A stretch of 13,684 nt of DNA from Anaerolineales bacterium (GTDB taxonomy: Bacteria > Chloroflexota > Anaerolineae > Anaerolineales > Anaerolineaceae): NCBI GenBank assembly GCA_020060485.1, contig JAGVAB010000013.1, positions 1-13,684 on the forward strand, written 5' to 3'. Below, piece after piece: positions 6,941 to 13,684 of the stretch; the first letter of the stretch is position 1, and each line of letters begins with the position of its first letter. A model generated the notes under the pieces. It ran no database searches and had not been told where the DNA came from. It was given only the letters and a program-made list of their open reading frames with translations. The translations under genes were made by a program, and so were the position numbers.

Positions 6941-7792
6941 TTATTTCATCAATTCTTTCAAAAAGATCAAACCGTCTGCTGCCAGGGCATCTTGCGAGGG
7001 AGCCAGAGGTCTCCAGATGGCGGCTGCCCGTGCAATGCTTTTCACTTTACTGGTGAAAGACTCGATGACAAAGACGCCATCAAAGTGGATGTCTTTCAGT
7101 GCCTGGGCAACTTCCTGCCAGGGCACATGGCCCTTACCAGGTGTGCCGCGGTTGTTCTCGTTGCTGTGAACTTGAAGCAGGCGTGGGCCGACTGCACGGA
7201 TGGCATCACCCATCGAATCTTCTTCAATGTTCATGTGGAAGGTATCCAGCATGACTTTGCAGGCTGGGTGATCCACACGGTCCACCAGTTCGATAACCTG
7301 TTCGGCGGTGGTGATGAAGCTGGTTTCGAAGCGGTTGAGCGGCTCGACGCCCAGAACAATACCGCGCTCCGCTGCATACTCAGACAGTTCAAGCAAAATG
7401 TCGACCAAAATCTTCATGTCTGCTTCGCGCTCTTCGGCTGTCTGCTGCCAGGTGCGGCCGACTGCTGAATAGAAGGGGCCAACGAAATTTTTACCGCCCA
7501 TTATGACCAGACCGTCCATGCTGGCTTTCAGGTAATCCACGCCATTTTGCCGCACTTTGGGGTCCGGGTCGATCAGGTCACGGTCGGGGCCCATGGCAGC
7601 GCAGAAGCTCACACTATCAAAACCGGCTTTCTTTACGATCTCGTTGCATTTCGCAAAATCAAGTGTCTTTGGATCGTCCATCGGGATTTCGATGTGGTCA
7701 AAACCCATCCTGGCGATCTCGGGAGCCAGTTTTTCCAGCTCTTCAACGGTCAGCGGAGCTGTCCAAACCCAAGTATTTACACCGAATTTCAT
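6941..7792 (-). CDS. D-tagatose/D-psicose 3-epimerase-like TIM-barrel epimerase
   Basis: Predicted to epimerise free ketoses at C3 (for example D-tagatose/D-sorbose, D-fructose/D-psicose, D-xylulose/D-ribulose) in the cytoplasm with a divalent metal. The 283 residues match the family length. Metal ligands fall exactly two positions before those of the Pseudomonas cichorii and Agrobacterium enzymes: Glu150 (VEPLNRFE), Asp183 (MLDTFHMNIEED), His209 (QVHSNENNRG) and Glu244 (VIESF). Substrate-contact residues Glu156, His186 and Arg215 are also kept. The stretch MLDTFHMNIEEDSMGDAIR is strongly typical of this family. The ATG at 7792 follows AAGGAGAGGAC. It begins the enzyme part of the cluster, 45 bases after the second ATPase gene. 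Other members of the fold act on inososes, so the exact substrate is open. Confidence 0.88.
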   Translation of the reverse strand: MKFGVNTWVWTAPLTVEELEKLAPEIARMGFDHIEIPMDDPKTLDFAKCNEIVKKAGFDSVSFCAAMGPDRDLIDPDPKVRQNGVDYLKASMDGLVIMGGKNFVGPFYSAVGRTWQQTAEEREADMKILVDILLELSEYAAERGIVLGVEPLNRFETSFITTAEQVIELVDRVDHPACKVMLDTFHMNIEEDSMGDAIRAVGPRLLQVHSNENNRGTPGKGHVPWQEVAQALKDIHFDGVFVIESFTSKVKSIARAAAIWRPLAPSQDALAADGLIFLKELMK

Positions 7793-7837
7793 AGCAGTCC
7801 TCTCCTTTTCAAAAATAGATCAAATAGATTCAGAATT

Positions 7838-8899
7838 TCAAGAAATACGAACACCTTGTTTGTCAAAGAAGTGCAGCCTGTCATTATGGACATCAAACCG
7901 AATTTTTTCACCCAATTGATAGGAAACCAAACCAGTCACAAGGCTGGTGATTTCTTTATCACCGTTGCCGATGTGTACAATCGTTTCCACGCCGAGCGGT
8001 TCGACCAACTTGATTTCACCGGCAAACTCGCCGCCATTGGGGTTCAAGACGACGTCTTCCGGACGAATGCCCAGTTCAAATTCCATAGGTACATCCAGGC
8101 CAGCAGGAATCTTCATTTGCAGGTGCATGCCATCAATACCGAAGGAATTGTCCTGCCGGCTGGCATCCAGTAGATTGATGCGCGGTGTTCCCACCAGGGT
8201 GGCCACAAAGGTGGTTGCCGGGTGGTCGTAAATTTCCACAGGAGTGCCAATCTGAATGATCTCGCCCTTGTTAAGAATGCCAATGCGATCGGCCATGGTT
8301 AAGGCTTCGATCTGGTCGTGGGTCACATACAGGGTGGTTACGCCCTCAACCTTTTGCAGGTGTTGGAGTTCTGCGCGCAGGGATTCGCGCAACTTTGCAT
8401 CCAGATTTGAAAGCGGTTCATCCATCAGGAAAATTCGCGGGCGGCGCACGATTGCCCGGCCAATCGCCACGCGTTGCATTTCACCACCCGAAAGCTGAGC
8501 CGTCTTGCGATTCAACAAATGGGTGATGCGCAGTTTTTCGGCGGTCAGTTCAATGCGCTCCTTGATTTCTTCCTTGGTGAAATTTCGACCAGGCGCTTTC
8601 AGCGGGAAAGCCATATTGTCATAAACAGTCAAGGTGGGGTAGAGCGAATATTGCTGGAAGACGATCGCTACATCTCGTTCTGACGGGGTGAGGTGATCAA
8701 TGATCTCACCATCAAACAAGACATGACCCGAATCTGGTTTTTCAAGACCGCAAATCACTCGCAAGGTGGTGGATTTGCCTGCGCCGGTTGGGCCAAGCAG
8801 CACAAAGAATTCTTTCTCTTTGACCTCAAAAGAGATATCTTTGAGCGCCTGGATGTGGCCAAATGTTTTGGATACGTTTTGGAGGCTGAATTGACTCAT
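7838..8899 (-). CDS. ABC transporter ATP-binding protein, MalK/UgpC-like, second copy
   Basis: Cytoplasmic ATPase subunit of a CUT1 sugar importer. The 353 residues contain Walker A GPTGAGKS (36-43), Q-loop FQQYSLYP (Gln82), signature LSGGE (136-140), Walker B FLMDEP (Asp160, Glu161), D-loop SNLD and switch His194 (VTHDQIEA). A C-terminal TOBE-type domain with the MalK-family motif LGIRPEDV lies at 276-283. All catalytic elements are present. The ATG at 8899 follows GGAG, which overlaps the stop codon region of the preceding ATPase gene; the two genes are 5 bases apart, indicating translational coupling. It is clearly different from its neighbour along the whole length, so the pair probably forms a heterodimer, as in the rhizobial glycerol importer GlpS/GlpT. 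Confidence 0.94.
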   Translation of the reverse strand: MSQFSLQNVSKTFGHIQALKDISFEVKEKEFFVLLGPTGAGKSTTLRVICGLEKPDSGHVLFDGEIIDHLTPSERDVAIVFQQYSLYPTLTVYDNMAFPLKAPGRNFTKEEIKERIELTAEKLRITHLLNRKTAQLSGGEMQRVAIGRAIVRRPRIFLMDEPLSNLDAKLRESLRAELQHLQKVEGVTTLYVTHDQIEALTMADRIGILNKGEIIQIGTPVEIYDHPATTFVATLVGTPRINLLDASRQDNSFGIDGMHLQMKIPAGLDVPMEFELGIRPEDVVLNPNGGEFAGEIKLVEPLGVETIVHIGNGDKEITSLVTGLVSYQLGEKIRFDVHNDRLHFFDKQGVRIS

Positions 8900-8904
8900 G
8901 TCTG

Positions 8905-9990
8905 TTACTCCATCACTAATGCAGCTTCTGTTTTTGCATCAAAGAAGCGCACCATCTGTGGGTCAAGGTCGAAATTGATCGCATCACCGCGCTCAATTGA
9001 AGCATTACGGATCGTCCGCAAGCGGACAATGGTATTCTCGTCCAAATGCAAATCCAGCATGATATAACTGCCGTTCATTTCAATCGCAAAAACATTCGCC
9101 GATATCTTGTTTTCAGAGACAATTTGACCTGCTTCAGGCCGGAAACCAATGATCACATCACAATCAGGGCCAATCTGTTTTTCGATCTTTTCTTGATAAT
9201 GTTGAGGCGGTTGATAGGTGGAGCCGCCAGGCAGGGTGACCAGGCCGTCATAATAGTGCCCTGGGACAAGGTTCATGCCAGGGCTGCCGATGAAATTGGC
9301 TACGAAAAGATTGGCCGGGTTGTAGTAGACCTCGGCGGGGGTGCCAATTTGTTGAACGGTTGCATCGGACATGACAACGATCCGGTCTCCCATTGCCATG
9401 GCTTCCACCTGGTCATGGGTTACGTATACACTGGTTGCCTTCTGCAAAATATGTAATTCTTTAATTTCAGCGCGCATCACCTCGCGGAACTCTGCATCCA
9501 GCGCCCCAAGAGGTTCATCCATCAAGAATGCAGCCGGCCGGCGAACCAGGGCGCGTGCCAGGGCAACGCGTTGTTGGTCTCCACCACTCAAGCCACCCGG
9601 GAACCGTTTCATGAGATGCTTGATTTTCAACAGGCTGGAAACTTCCTGCACCCGTTTTTGAATCTCATCTTTGTTCACGTGCTGCGCCTGAAGGGGAAAA
9701 GCGATGTTGTGCCACACATTCAGATGAGGGTAAAGGGCATAGAACTGGAAAACATAAGCAATATCGCGGTCACTGGGGTGCGCCCAGGTCACATCGCGCT
9801 CATTGAGAAAAATATTGCCGTTGCTAACCGTCTCCAACCCGGAGATCATACGCAGTGTGGTTGTTTTGCCACAACCAGATGGGCCAAGCAGGACGACAAA
9901 CTCGCCATCATGGATGGTCATGTTCATCGGTTTTACGGCGTATTTTTCAGCAAACTTCTTTTCAACGTTTCTGAGCTCAATAGTAGCCAT
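8905..9990 (-). CDS. ABC transporter ATP-binding protein, MalK/UgpC-like, first copy
   Basis: ATPase subunit of the same importer. The 361-residue protein has Walker A GPSGCGKT (36-43), Q-loop FQFYALYPH (Gln82), signature LSGGD (134-138, Asp instead of the common Gln), Walker B FLMDEP (Asp158, Glu159), D-loop GALD and switch His192 (VTHDQVEA). The C-terminal regulatory domain carries IGFRPEAG at 281-288. The ATG at 9990 is preferred because an AGAGA site lies 9-13 bases upstream; an in-frame TTG six bases earlier is too close to that site. It follows the second permease by 15 bases. The ATPase site looks functional. Confidence 0.93.
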   Translation of the reverse strand: MATIELRNVEKKFAEKYAVKPMNMTIHDGEFVVLLGPSGCGKTTTLRMISGLETVSNGNIFLNERDVTWAHPSDRDIAYVFQFYALYPHLNVWHNIAFPLQAQHVNKDEIQKRVQEVSSLLKIKHLMKRFPGGLSGGDQQRVALARALVRRPAAFLMDEPLGALDAEFREVMRAEIKELHILQKATSVYVTHDQVEAMAMGDRIVVMSDATVQQIGTPAEVYYNPANLFVANFIGSPGMNLVPGHYYDGLVTLPGGSTYQPPQHYQEKIEKQIGPDCDVIIGFRPEAGQIVSENKISANVFAIEMNGSYIMLDLHLDENTIVRLRTIRNASIERGDAINFDLDPQMVRFFDAKTEAALVME

Positions 9991-10005
9991 AATCAATTCT
10001 CTCTA

Positions 10006-10998
10006 TTAGCGGCGCACTGCGCCAAATGTTACACCGCGCAGCAGGTAATTGCGCAAGGCAAAGGTAACGATTGCCACAGGGATGAGGAAGCCCATAGCGC
10101 CGGCTGCGATTTGCGCCCATTCAATACCGCCTGTTCCCAATACTGAAGGGATGCTGGGCGGAGCAGTTCGGGCATTTTGAGCGGTCAACATGACTGCAAA
10201 GGCATATTCATTCCAGGCAAAGATCAGACAGAAGACTGTTGTGGCCGCCAAACCGGTTATGGTCTGGGGTAACACGATCTTGAAGAAAGCTTGCAAGCGG
10301 CTGTAACCGTCCACCAATGCAGCTTCTTCGTATTCATGTGGAATTTCGTCAATGAAGCCTTGCAGCAGCCAGACAGAGAATGAAAGATTGAACACGGTGT
10401 AGAGCAATATCAGGCCAAATGTTGTATCATACAATCCCAATTGACGGTAGATCAAAAAGATGGGGATGGTTACCACAATCGGCGGGAGCATACGGGTACT
10501 CAAAATGAAAAAGAGCAGGTCATTTTTGCCAGCCACAGGAAAGCGGCTGAAGGCGTAGGCTGCAAGCAAACCCAGTGCCACAGAAAGGATGGTGGAAACA
10601 CCGGCAGTGATGGCGGAATTCTTCAGATAGCCGACGTATTCACTGGTGCCCACGATCTGCTGGCCGCGCTTCAGCATGACCTCGTCATACCATTTAAGAT
10701 TGGGGTCATTCCTGATTGCATCCAATCCTTGCGCTTCAGTCACCTGTCGGCGCTGGGTGAGCAGGCCAACAAATCCTTCCATGCTCGGCTCGAAGATCAC
10801 TTTTGGTGGAGCAGCCACTGCATCTGCGCGGGATTTGAAGGCTGTCATTGCCATCCAGATAACGGGGAGGAGGACGATGATCGCAATGACCAATGTCAGG
10901 ATTGCCTTGATGACTTTGGTTGCCCTGGCTTTGAGGGTAACCTTGTCCACGCGGGAAGCGTAATTAATTTCTCGAGGTGTTGATTGGTTATTTGCCAT
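10006..10998 (-). CDS. CUT1 sugar ABC transporter permease (MalG-like)
   Basis: Inner-membrane channel subunit of the importer. The 330-residue protein has a basic cytoplasmic N-terminus, a first helix at about 29-53, a large external loop (about 55-120) and five further helices. The coupling motif contacting the ATPase is EEAALVDGYSRLQAFFKIVLPQ (from residue 224), matching the EAA consensus (EAA, then Asp-Gly, then I-x-L-P). The loop between helices 1 and 2 is long, as in polyol-type CUT1 permeases. The ATG at 10998 follows GAAGG and lies 3 bases after the stop of the first permease, so translation is probably coupled. The substrate cannot be deduced. Confidence 0.93.
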   Translation of the reverse strand: MANNQSTPREINYASRVDKVTLKARATKVIKAILTLVIAIIVLLPVIWMAMTAFKSRADAVAAPPKVIFEPSMEGFVGLLTQRRQVTEAQGLDAIRNDPNLKWYDEVMLKRGQQIVGTSEYVGYLKNSAITAGVSTILSVALGLLAAYAFSRFPVAGKNDLLFFILSTRMLPPIVVTIPIFLIYRQLGLYDTTFGLILLYTVFNLSFSVWLLQGFIDEIPHEYEEAALVDGYSRLQAFFKIVLPQTITGLAATTVFCLIFAWNEYAFAVMLTAQNARTAPPSIPSVLGTGGIEWAQIAAGAMGFLIPVAIVTFALRNYLLRGVTFGAVRR

Positions 10999-11001
10999 TG
11001 C

Positions 11002-11916
11002 TTAACCTTCTTTCACCTTATTCAGAGCGGTAATATAGAGATTGCTGATCGCAACGATCACAACCAGAACGATCACTGCCAGGGAACTGGCTTGACCGGT
11101 TTTGAATTGACCCAGAAAAGCACGGGTATAAATATCAATGGAAATCAAACGTGTGGCAGCGCCCGGGCCGCCGCCGGTGAGGCCCATGGCCAGGTCAAAG
11201 CTTTTGACTGCTTCAATTGTCCGGAAAAGAACTGCGATCAAAACCAGGGGGGCAACCTGGGGGACGGTGATTCGCCAGAATTGAAACCAGGAACTTGCAC
11301 GGTCGATCACGGCTGCTTCATACAAGTAATCGGGGATGGCACTTAAACCGGACAAGACCAGCAGCATGACGAAAGGCGTCCACATCCAAATATCTACAAT
11401 GGCAATTGCCCATAAGGCCAGGTCAGTTCTGGCCAACCAATCCGTAGTAAGTGGTAAACCGGTCCAGCTAATCAAGTAGTTGAAAATCCCATAACCGGGA
11501 TTGAACATCAATTTCCAGAACAAACCCACCACAACCGGTGAAAGCATCATCGGGATGAGGATCAAGGTTGTGAGAATGCCGCTGCCTTTGAATTTTTCGC
11601 GGATCAACATGGCCAGGCCAAATCCAAGCAGGGTTTGTGAAAGAACAGAAATCAAGGTGAATTTTCCAGTGATTGCAAAATAATTCCACACCTGTTGACT
11701 TTGCATATGATTGGTGAAATTCTGGATGCCGATCCACACCGGCAGTTTATTGGCGATCACCGAATAATTCGTAAAACTGAGATAAAGACTGTAGAAAAGC
11801 GGAAAAATGTTCACAAGTATAAGCAGGATCAATGTCGGCCAAATAAAAAGATTGACCAAACCACGATCGCTCAGATGCCATTTGCCTCGCTTCTTCAAAC
11901 CCGTTTCATTTGACAT
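11002..11916 (-). CDS. CUT1 sugar ABC transporter permease (MalF/UgpA-like)
   Basis: Inner-membrane channel subunit paired with the MalG-like protein. The 304 residues hold six helices, the first at about 21-45 after a basic N-terminus. The EAA loop reads YEAAVIDRASSWFQFW followed by RITVPQ (from residue 199); the usual Gly after the Asp is Arg206, a mild departure. The characteristic LTGGGPG segment is at 246-252. The ATG at 11916 follows GAGGAAAAG. Starting instead at the in-frame codon at 11976 would add 20 residues and place the start inside the strong hairpin of the gap, so it is rejected. It is separated from the binding-protein gene by 93 bases including that hairpin. Confidence 0.93.
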   Translation of the reverse strand: MSNETGLKKRGKWHLSDRGLVNLFIWPTLILLILVNIFPLFYSLYLSFTNYSVIANKLPVWIGIQNFTNHMQSQQVWNYFAITGKFTLISVLSQTLLGFGLAMLIREKFKGSGILTTLILIPMMLSPVVVGLFWKLMFNPGYGIFNYLISWTGLPLTTDWLARTDLALWAIAIVDIWMWTPFVMLLVLSGLSAIPDYLYEAAVIDRASSWFQFWRITVPQVAPLVLIAVLFRTIEAVKSFDLAMGLTGGGPGAATRLISIDIYTRAFLGQFKTGQASSLAVIVLVVIVAISNLYITALNKVKEG

Positions 11917-11962
11917 ATTCTTTTCCTCAAGATGGGTTTCTTCTCCACGCAGGATGGGGAGT

Positions 11963-11990
11963 ATGGTGAGGGGCATTTGCCCCTCACCAT
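11963..11990 (-). other. Intercistronic stem-loop after the solute-binding protein gene
   Basis: A perfect 13-base inverted repeat (ATGGTGAGGGGCA and its complement TGCCCCTCACCAT) with only two bases between the arms; in RNA the innermost pairs would open to make a small loop. It starts 19 bases after the binding-protein stop codon. No T-run follows on the minus strand, so read-through into the permease genes is expected. In other ABC operons (for example E. coli malE-malF) such structures protect the binding-protein mRNA and give it a higher yield than the membrane subunits. Confidence 0.8.
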
Positions 11991-12009
11991 GATGGATCTG
12001 TAAAACTTG

Positions 12010-13437
12010 TTATTCCAGAATTCCTTCATCCACCAAAATCTGGCGATGTTCGGCAGCGATTTGGTCCAGAACGTCCTTGGCAGTGCCTTGTCCGTCCACG
12101 ATGTAAGCATGCATCACACGGTTGACGGGTTCGAGCATTTGGCCGAAGACCGGGATGTTCCAGAAGTCTTTAACCATCTGCATGGAATCGGAGAAAGCCT
12201 GGTTGTAGGCAGTGTTGGTCAAGAATTCTTCGGAAGCCAGAACATTCTTGTTGCAGGTGTAGCCGCCAACTTTTGCCCACTCAGCTTGGACGTCTTCCTG
12301 AGCAAACCATTTGATGAAGTCCAGTGAAGCTTGCTGCCGCTCGGGGGAAGTGTAGGACAGCACGCTCAAGCCCTGGCCGCCCAAGGCAACGTAAGCTTCG
12401 CCAGTGGGGCCAGCGGGGCCAGCGAAGAAGCCGGTCACCTCGGCAAAGGGATTGATGCCAGGATTGGCCAGCGCAGGGAAGAAGGCGAAGTAGTTCATGA
12501 TCATCGCCGCCTGGCCGGAAATATAGGCATCGTTCATTTCAGCAAAGAAGGCATTGCTGGTTCCTGGAGGGGTACAGCAGGCATACAGCTCGCGGTAGAA
12601 CTCCAAAGCTTCAACAGCCTGAGGAGAGTTGACCACACCCTCAACTTCGAAGGTATCAGGATCGAACCAGTCAGCGCCCCACGAGAACATGACATTCTCG
12701 TAACCCATGATCATGCCATCATAATCTTTTTGGGTGTAGACACCAACGCCGTATTTGACACCGTTTTTCGGATTGTCGGGGCGGGTGAAGAATTCGGCAA
12801 TGTCTTTCAACTGGAACCAGGTTTCCGGCGGCTTCAATTCATAACCGTATTTGGCCTGGAAGGCTGCCATTTCTTCAGGATCTTCGAAGAGGTCTTTGCG
12901 GTAAGCCCAGCCCACTGCATCACCCTCGGTGGGGTAACCAAAGTAATTGCCGCTGCCGGTCGGGTATTCGCCGTAGTACTTCATGGTCGCTTCGGTCACG
13001 GTGGTGTGAATGCCATTGCTGACCATGAAATCAGTAATGTCAACATAGTGACCCTGCTCGGCACCCTGACCAAGCCACTGGCTGTCGCCGACGACCATGT
13101 CATAGGTGTTGCTCTTGGCTGCCCACTGGGAGGCCATCAGGTCATAGAAGCTGCCCCAGGGTTCCTGGACAACATTGACTTTGATGCCAGTCTCTTTTTC
13201 GTACATGTTGCCAATCTCCTGCAGGTAGTTCGCAGGATCCCATTCGGCCCAGAGGATCTTCAATTCGGTCACACCGGTGCTGGCTGCGGGTGCAGCAGGA
13301 GCTTCAGCAGCAGGAGCTTCAGCGGCAGGTGCATCAGCAACAGGAGCTGCAGGTGCTGCGGGGGCAGCAGGTGCAGCAGGCTGGCAGGCCGCGAGGACCA
13401 TTGCCAACAGTACTAGGATCGCAAAATACTTTTTCAT
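12010..13437 (-). CDS. Extracellular sugar-binding lipoprotein (ABC solute-binding protein, family 1 type)
   Basis: Captures the substrate outside the membrane and delivers it to the permeases. The 475-residue precursor has a lipoprotein signal peptide (MKKYFAILVLLAMVLAAC, Cys18 in the lipobox LAAC), then a Pro/Ala/Glu-rich tether (about 19-53) and a family 1 binding-protein body beginning VTELKILWAEWDP. The body shows typical features such as the NSPQAVEALEFYREL segment (270-284) and a C-terminal FIKWFAQEDVQ segment. Three cysteines remain in the mature part: adjacent Cys287-Cys288 and Cys395, which could form a disulfide. The ATG at 13437 follows AGAAGGGAAAC; an in-frame start at 13455 overlaps that site and would spoil the signal peptide. 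It is the first clear gene of the cluster. Ligand identity is unknown. Confidence 0.94.
   Translation of the reverse strand: MKKYFAILVLLAMVLAACQPAAPAAPAAPAAPVADAPAAEAPAAEAPAAPAASTGVTELKILWAEWDPANYLQEIGNMYEKETGIKVNVVQEPWGSFYDLMASQWAAKSNTYDMVVGDSQWLGQGAEQGHYVDITDFMVSNGIHTTVTEATMKYYGEYPTGSGNYFGYPTEGDAVGWAYRKDLFEDPEEMAAFQAKYGYELKPPETWFQLKDIAEFFTRPDNPKNGVKYGVGVYTQKDYDGMIMGYENVMFSWGADWFDPDTFEVEGVVNSPQAVEALEFYRELYACCTPPGTSNAFFAEMNDAYISGQAAMIMNYFAFFPALANPGINPFAEVTGFFAGPAGPTGEAYVALGGQGLSVLSYTSPERQQASLDFIKWFAQEDVQAEWAKVGGYTCNKNVLASEEFLTNTAYNQAFSDSMQMVKDFWNIPVFGQMLEPVNRVMHAYIVDGQGTAKDVLDQIAAEHRQILVDEGILE
13279..13383 (-). repeat. Proline/alanine-rich repeat coding the lipoprotein tether
   Basis: Imperfect GC-rich short repeats encode Pro-Ala-Ala units (first PAAPAAPAAP, then PAAEAPAAEAPAAP) directly after the lipid-modified cysteine. 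Such flexible linkers are common in binding proteins of Chloroflexota and hold the ligand-binding body away from the membrane. Repeats of this type can vary in length between strains. Confidence 0.8.
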
Positions 13438-13467
13438 GTTTCCCTTCTTCCTCATTGATCTTTTGGT

Positions 13468-13684
13468 TTAGTAAGATAATCGGTCAGAGACAACGGTTTC
13501 CTGGTTTTTCTCTACGGGCTTTTCCTCCTTTCTCTCATCCTTGAATCTATAGCTGGTTTGACGCAAGTCCGTGATGTAATACTCGTCAGATGAGGACTGG
13601 TCCTTGTGCTCGGGCTGCGAGAAAATTTCCTGATAGACTGTGGCAACACCGCCCATCACACACGCATTCATTTCGTGTTTTGCC
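13468..13684 (-). CDS. Possible short or partial hypothetical gene at the window edge
   Basis: A reading frame is open from the right edge and stops at 13468; an ATG at 13671 would give 67 residues. The product is unrecognised, highly charged towards the end (RFKDERKEEKPVEKNQE) and has no membrane helix or motif. No good ribosome binding site precedes the ATG, so it could be the C-terminal end of a gene outside the window or simply non-coding leader DNA. An AAGGAGG sequence lies inside it (13524-13530, minus strand) without a start codon at the right distance. It ends 30 bases before the binding-protein start, and a possible operator overlaps its end. Confidence 0.3.
   Translation of the reverse strand, partial: AKHEMNACVMGGVATVYQEIFSQPEHKDQSSSDEYYITDLRQTSYRFKDERKEEKPVEKNQETVVSDRLSY
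13488..13501 (-). promoter_or_regulatory. Possible LacI-family (cre-like) operator upstream of the cluster
   Basis: On the minus strand GGAAACCGTTGTCT fits 12 of 14 positions of the degenerate catabolite-responsive consensus TGWAANCGNTNWCA, with a central CG and partly symmetric halves typical of LacI-family operators. It lies about 50 bases upstream of the binding-protein ATG, a plausible place for repression. No regulator gene is in the window and no firm -35/-10 pair was found, so this is tentative. Confidence 0.33.

Noticed and set aside
7813..7829. Tandem repeat of AAATAGAT (9-base period) between the second ATPase and the epimerase genes
   Set aside because: Too short and A/T-rich to be distinguished from chance; no symmetric operator or promoter element accompanies it.
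11917..11976. Upstream start for the first permease (20 extra residues)
   Set aside because: It begins inside the 13-base inverted repeat, and a good GAGG site precedes the ATG at 11916.
13279..13383. Short GC-rich repeats as a CRISPR array or mobile-element repeat
   Set aside because: The repeats are three-base-periodic, in frame, and code the Pro/Ala linker; there are no spacers of even length.
12331..13416. 361-codon open frame on the plus strand opposite the binding-protein gene
   Set aside because: Lies wholly antisense to a clear lipoprotein gene and resembles no protein family; its low-complexity end mirrors the Pro/Ala linker DNA.
13438..13455. Upstream start for the binding protein (six extra residues)
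   Set aside because: The extra codons are themselves the ribosome binding site of the ATG at 13437, and the shorter start gives a clean lipoprotein signal peptide.

Overview
The window holds one long, almost gap-free gene cluster read entirely from the minus strand (transcription runs from high to low coordinates). It encodes a CUT1-type ABC sugar importer followed by sugar-converting enzymes ending in xylose isomerase and xylulokinase. The proline/alanine-rich linker right after the lipobox cysteine of the solute-binding protein, the gene content and the moderate GC suggest a Chloroflexota bacterium of the Anaerolineae kind. This assignment is inference from style, not from a marker gene.

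Layout in transcription order: an uncertain short reading frame open at the right edge (13468-13684); lipoprotein solute-binding protein (12010-13437); a strong intercistronic hairpin (11963-11990); two permeases (11002-11916, 10006-10998); two different MalK/UgpC-like ATPases (8905-9990, 7838-8899); a tagatose/psicose 3-epimerase-like TIM barrel (6941-7792); an atypical Gfo/Idh/MocA protein (5802-6908); a second, different TIM-barrel isomerase-family protein (4783-5787); a canonical Gfo/Idh/MocA oxidoreductase (3536-4735); a second strong hairpin (3497-3524); a small unrecognised four-helix membrane protein (3053-3475); a 129-base gap; xylA (1754-2923); xylB (194-1735); and a terminator-like hairpin (112-168). 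The left 111 bases hold no gene that can be supported. No RNA gene, mobile element or CRISPR array was seen.

How the genes may work together: the ABC system imports a sugar, polyol or glycoside. Two TIM-barrel/Gfo-Idh pairs oxidise, epimerise or cleave it, and XylA plus XylB carry a pentose (D-xylose to D-xylulose to D-xylulose 5-phosphate) into the pentose phosphate pathway. The transporter is not the usual xylose importer (XylFGH, CUT2) and no glycoside hydrolase is encoded, so the real substrate may be a modified xyloside, a rare pentose or a polyol rather than plain xylose. The points most worth following are the Gfo/Idh-fold protein lacking both the EKP lysine and the active-site aspartate, the tandem TIM-barrel/Gfo-Idh pairs, the two-ATPase transporter and the orphan membrane protein.
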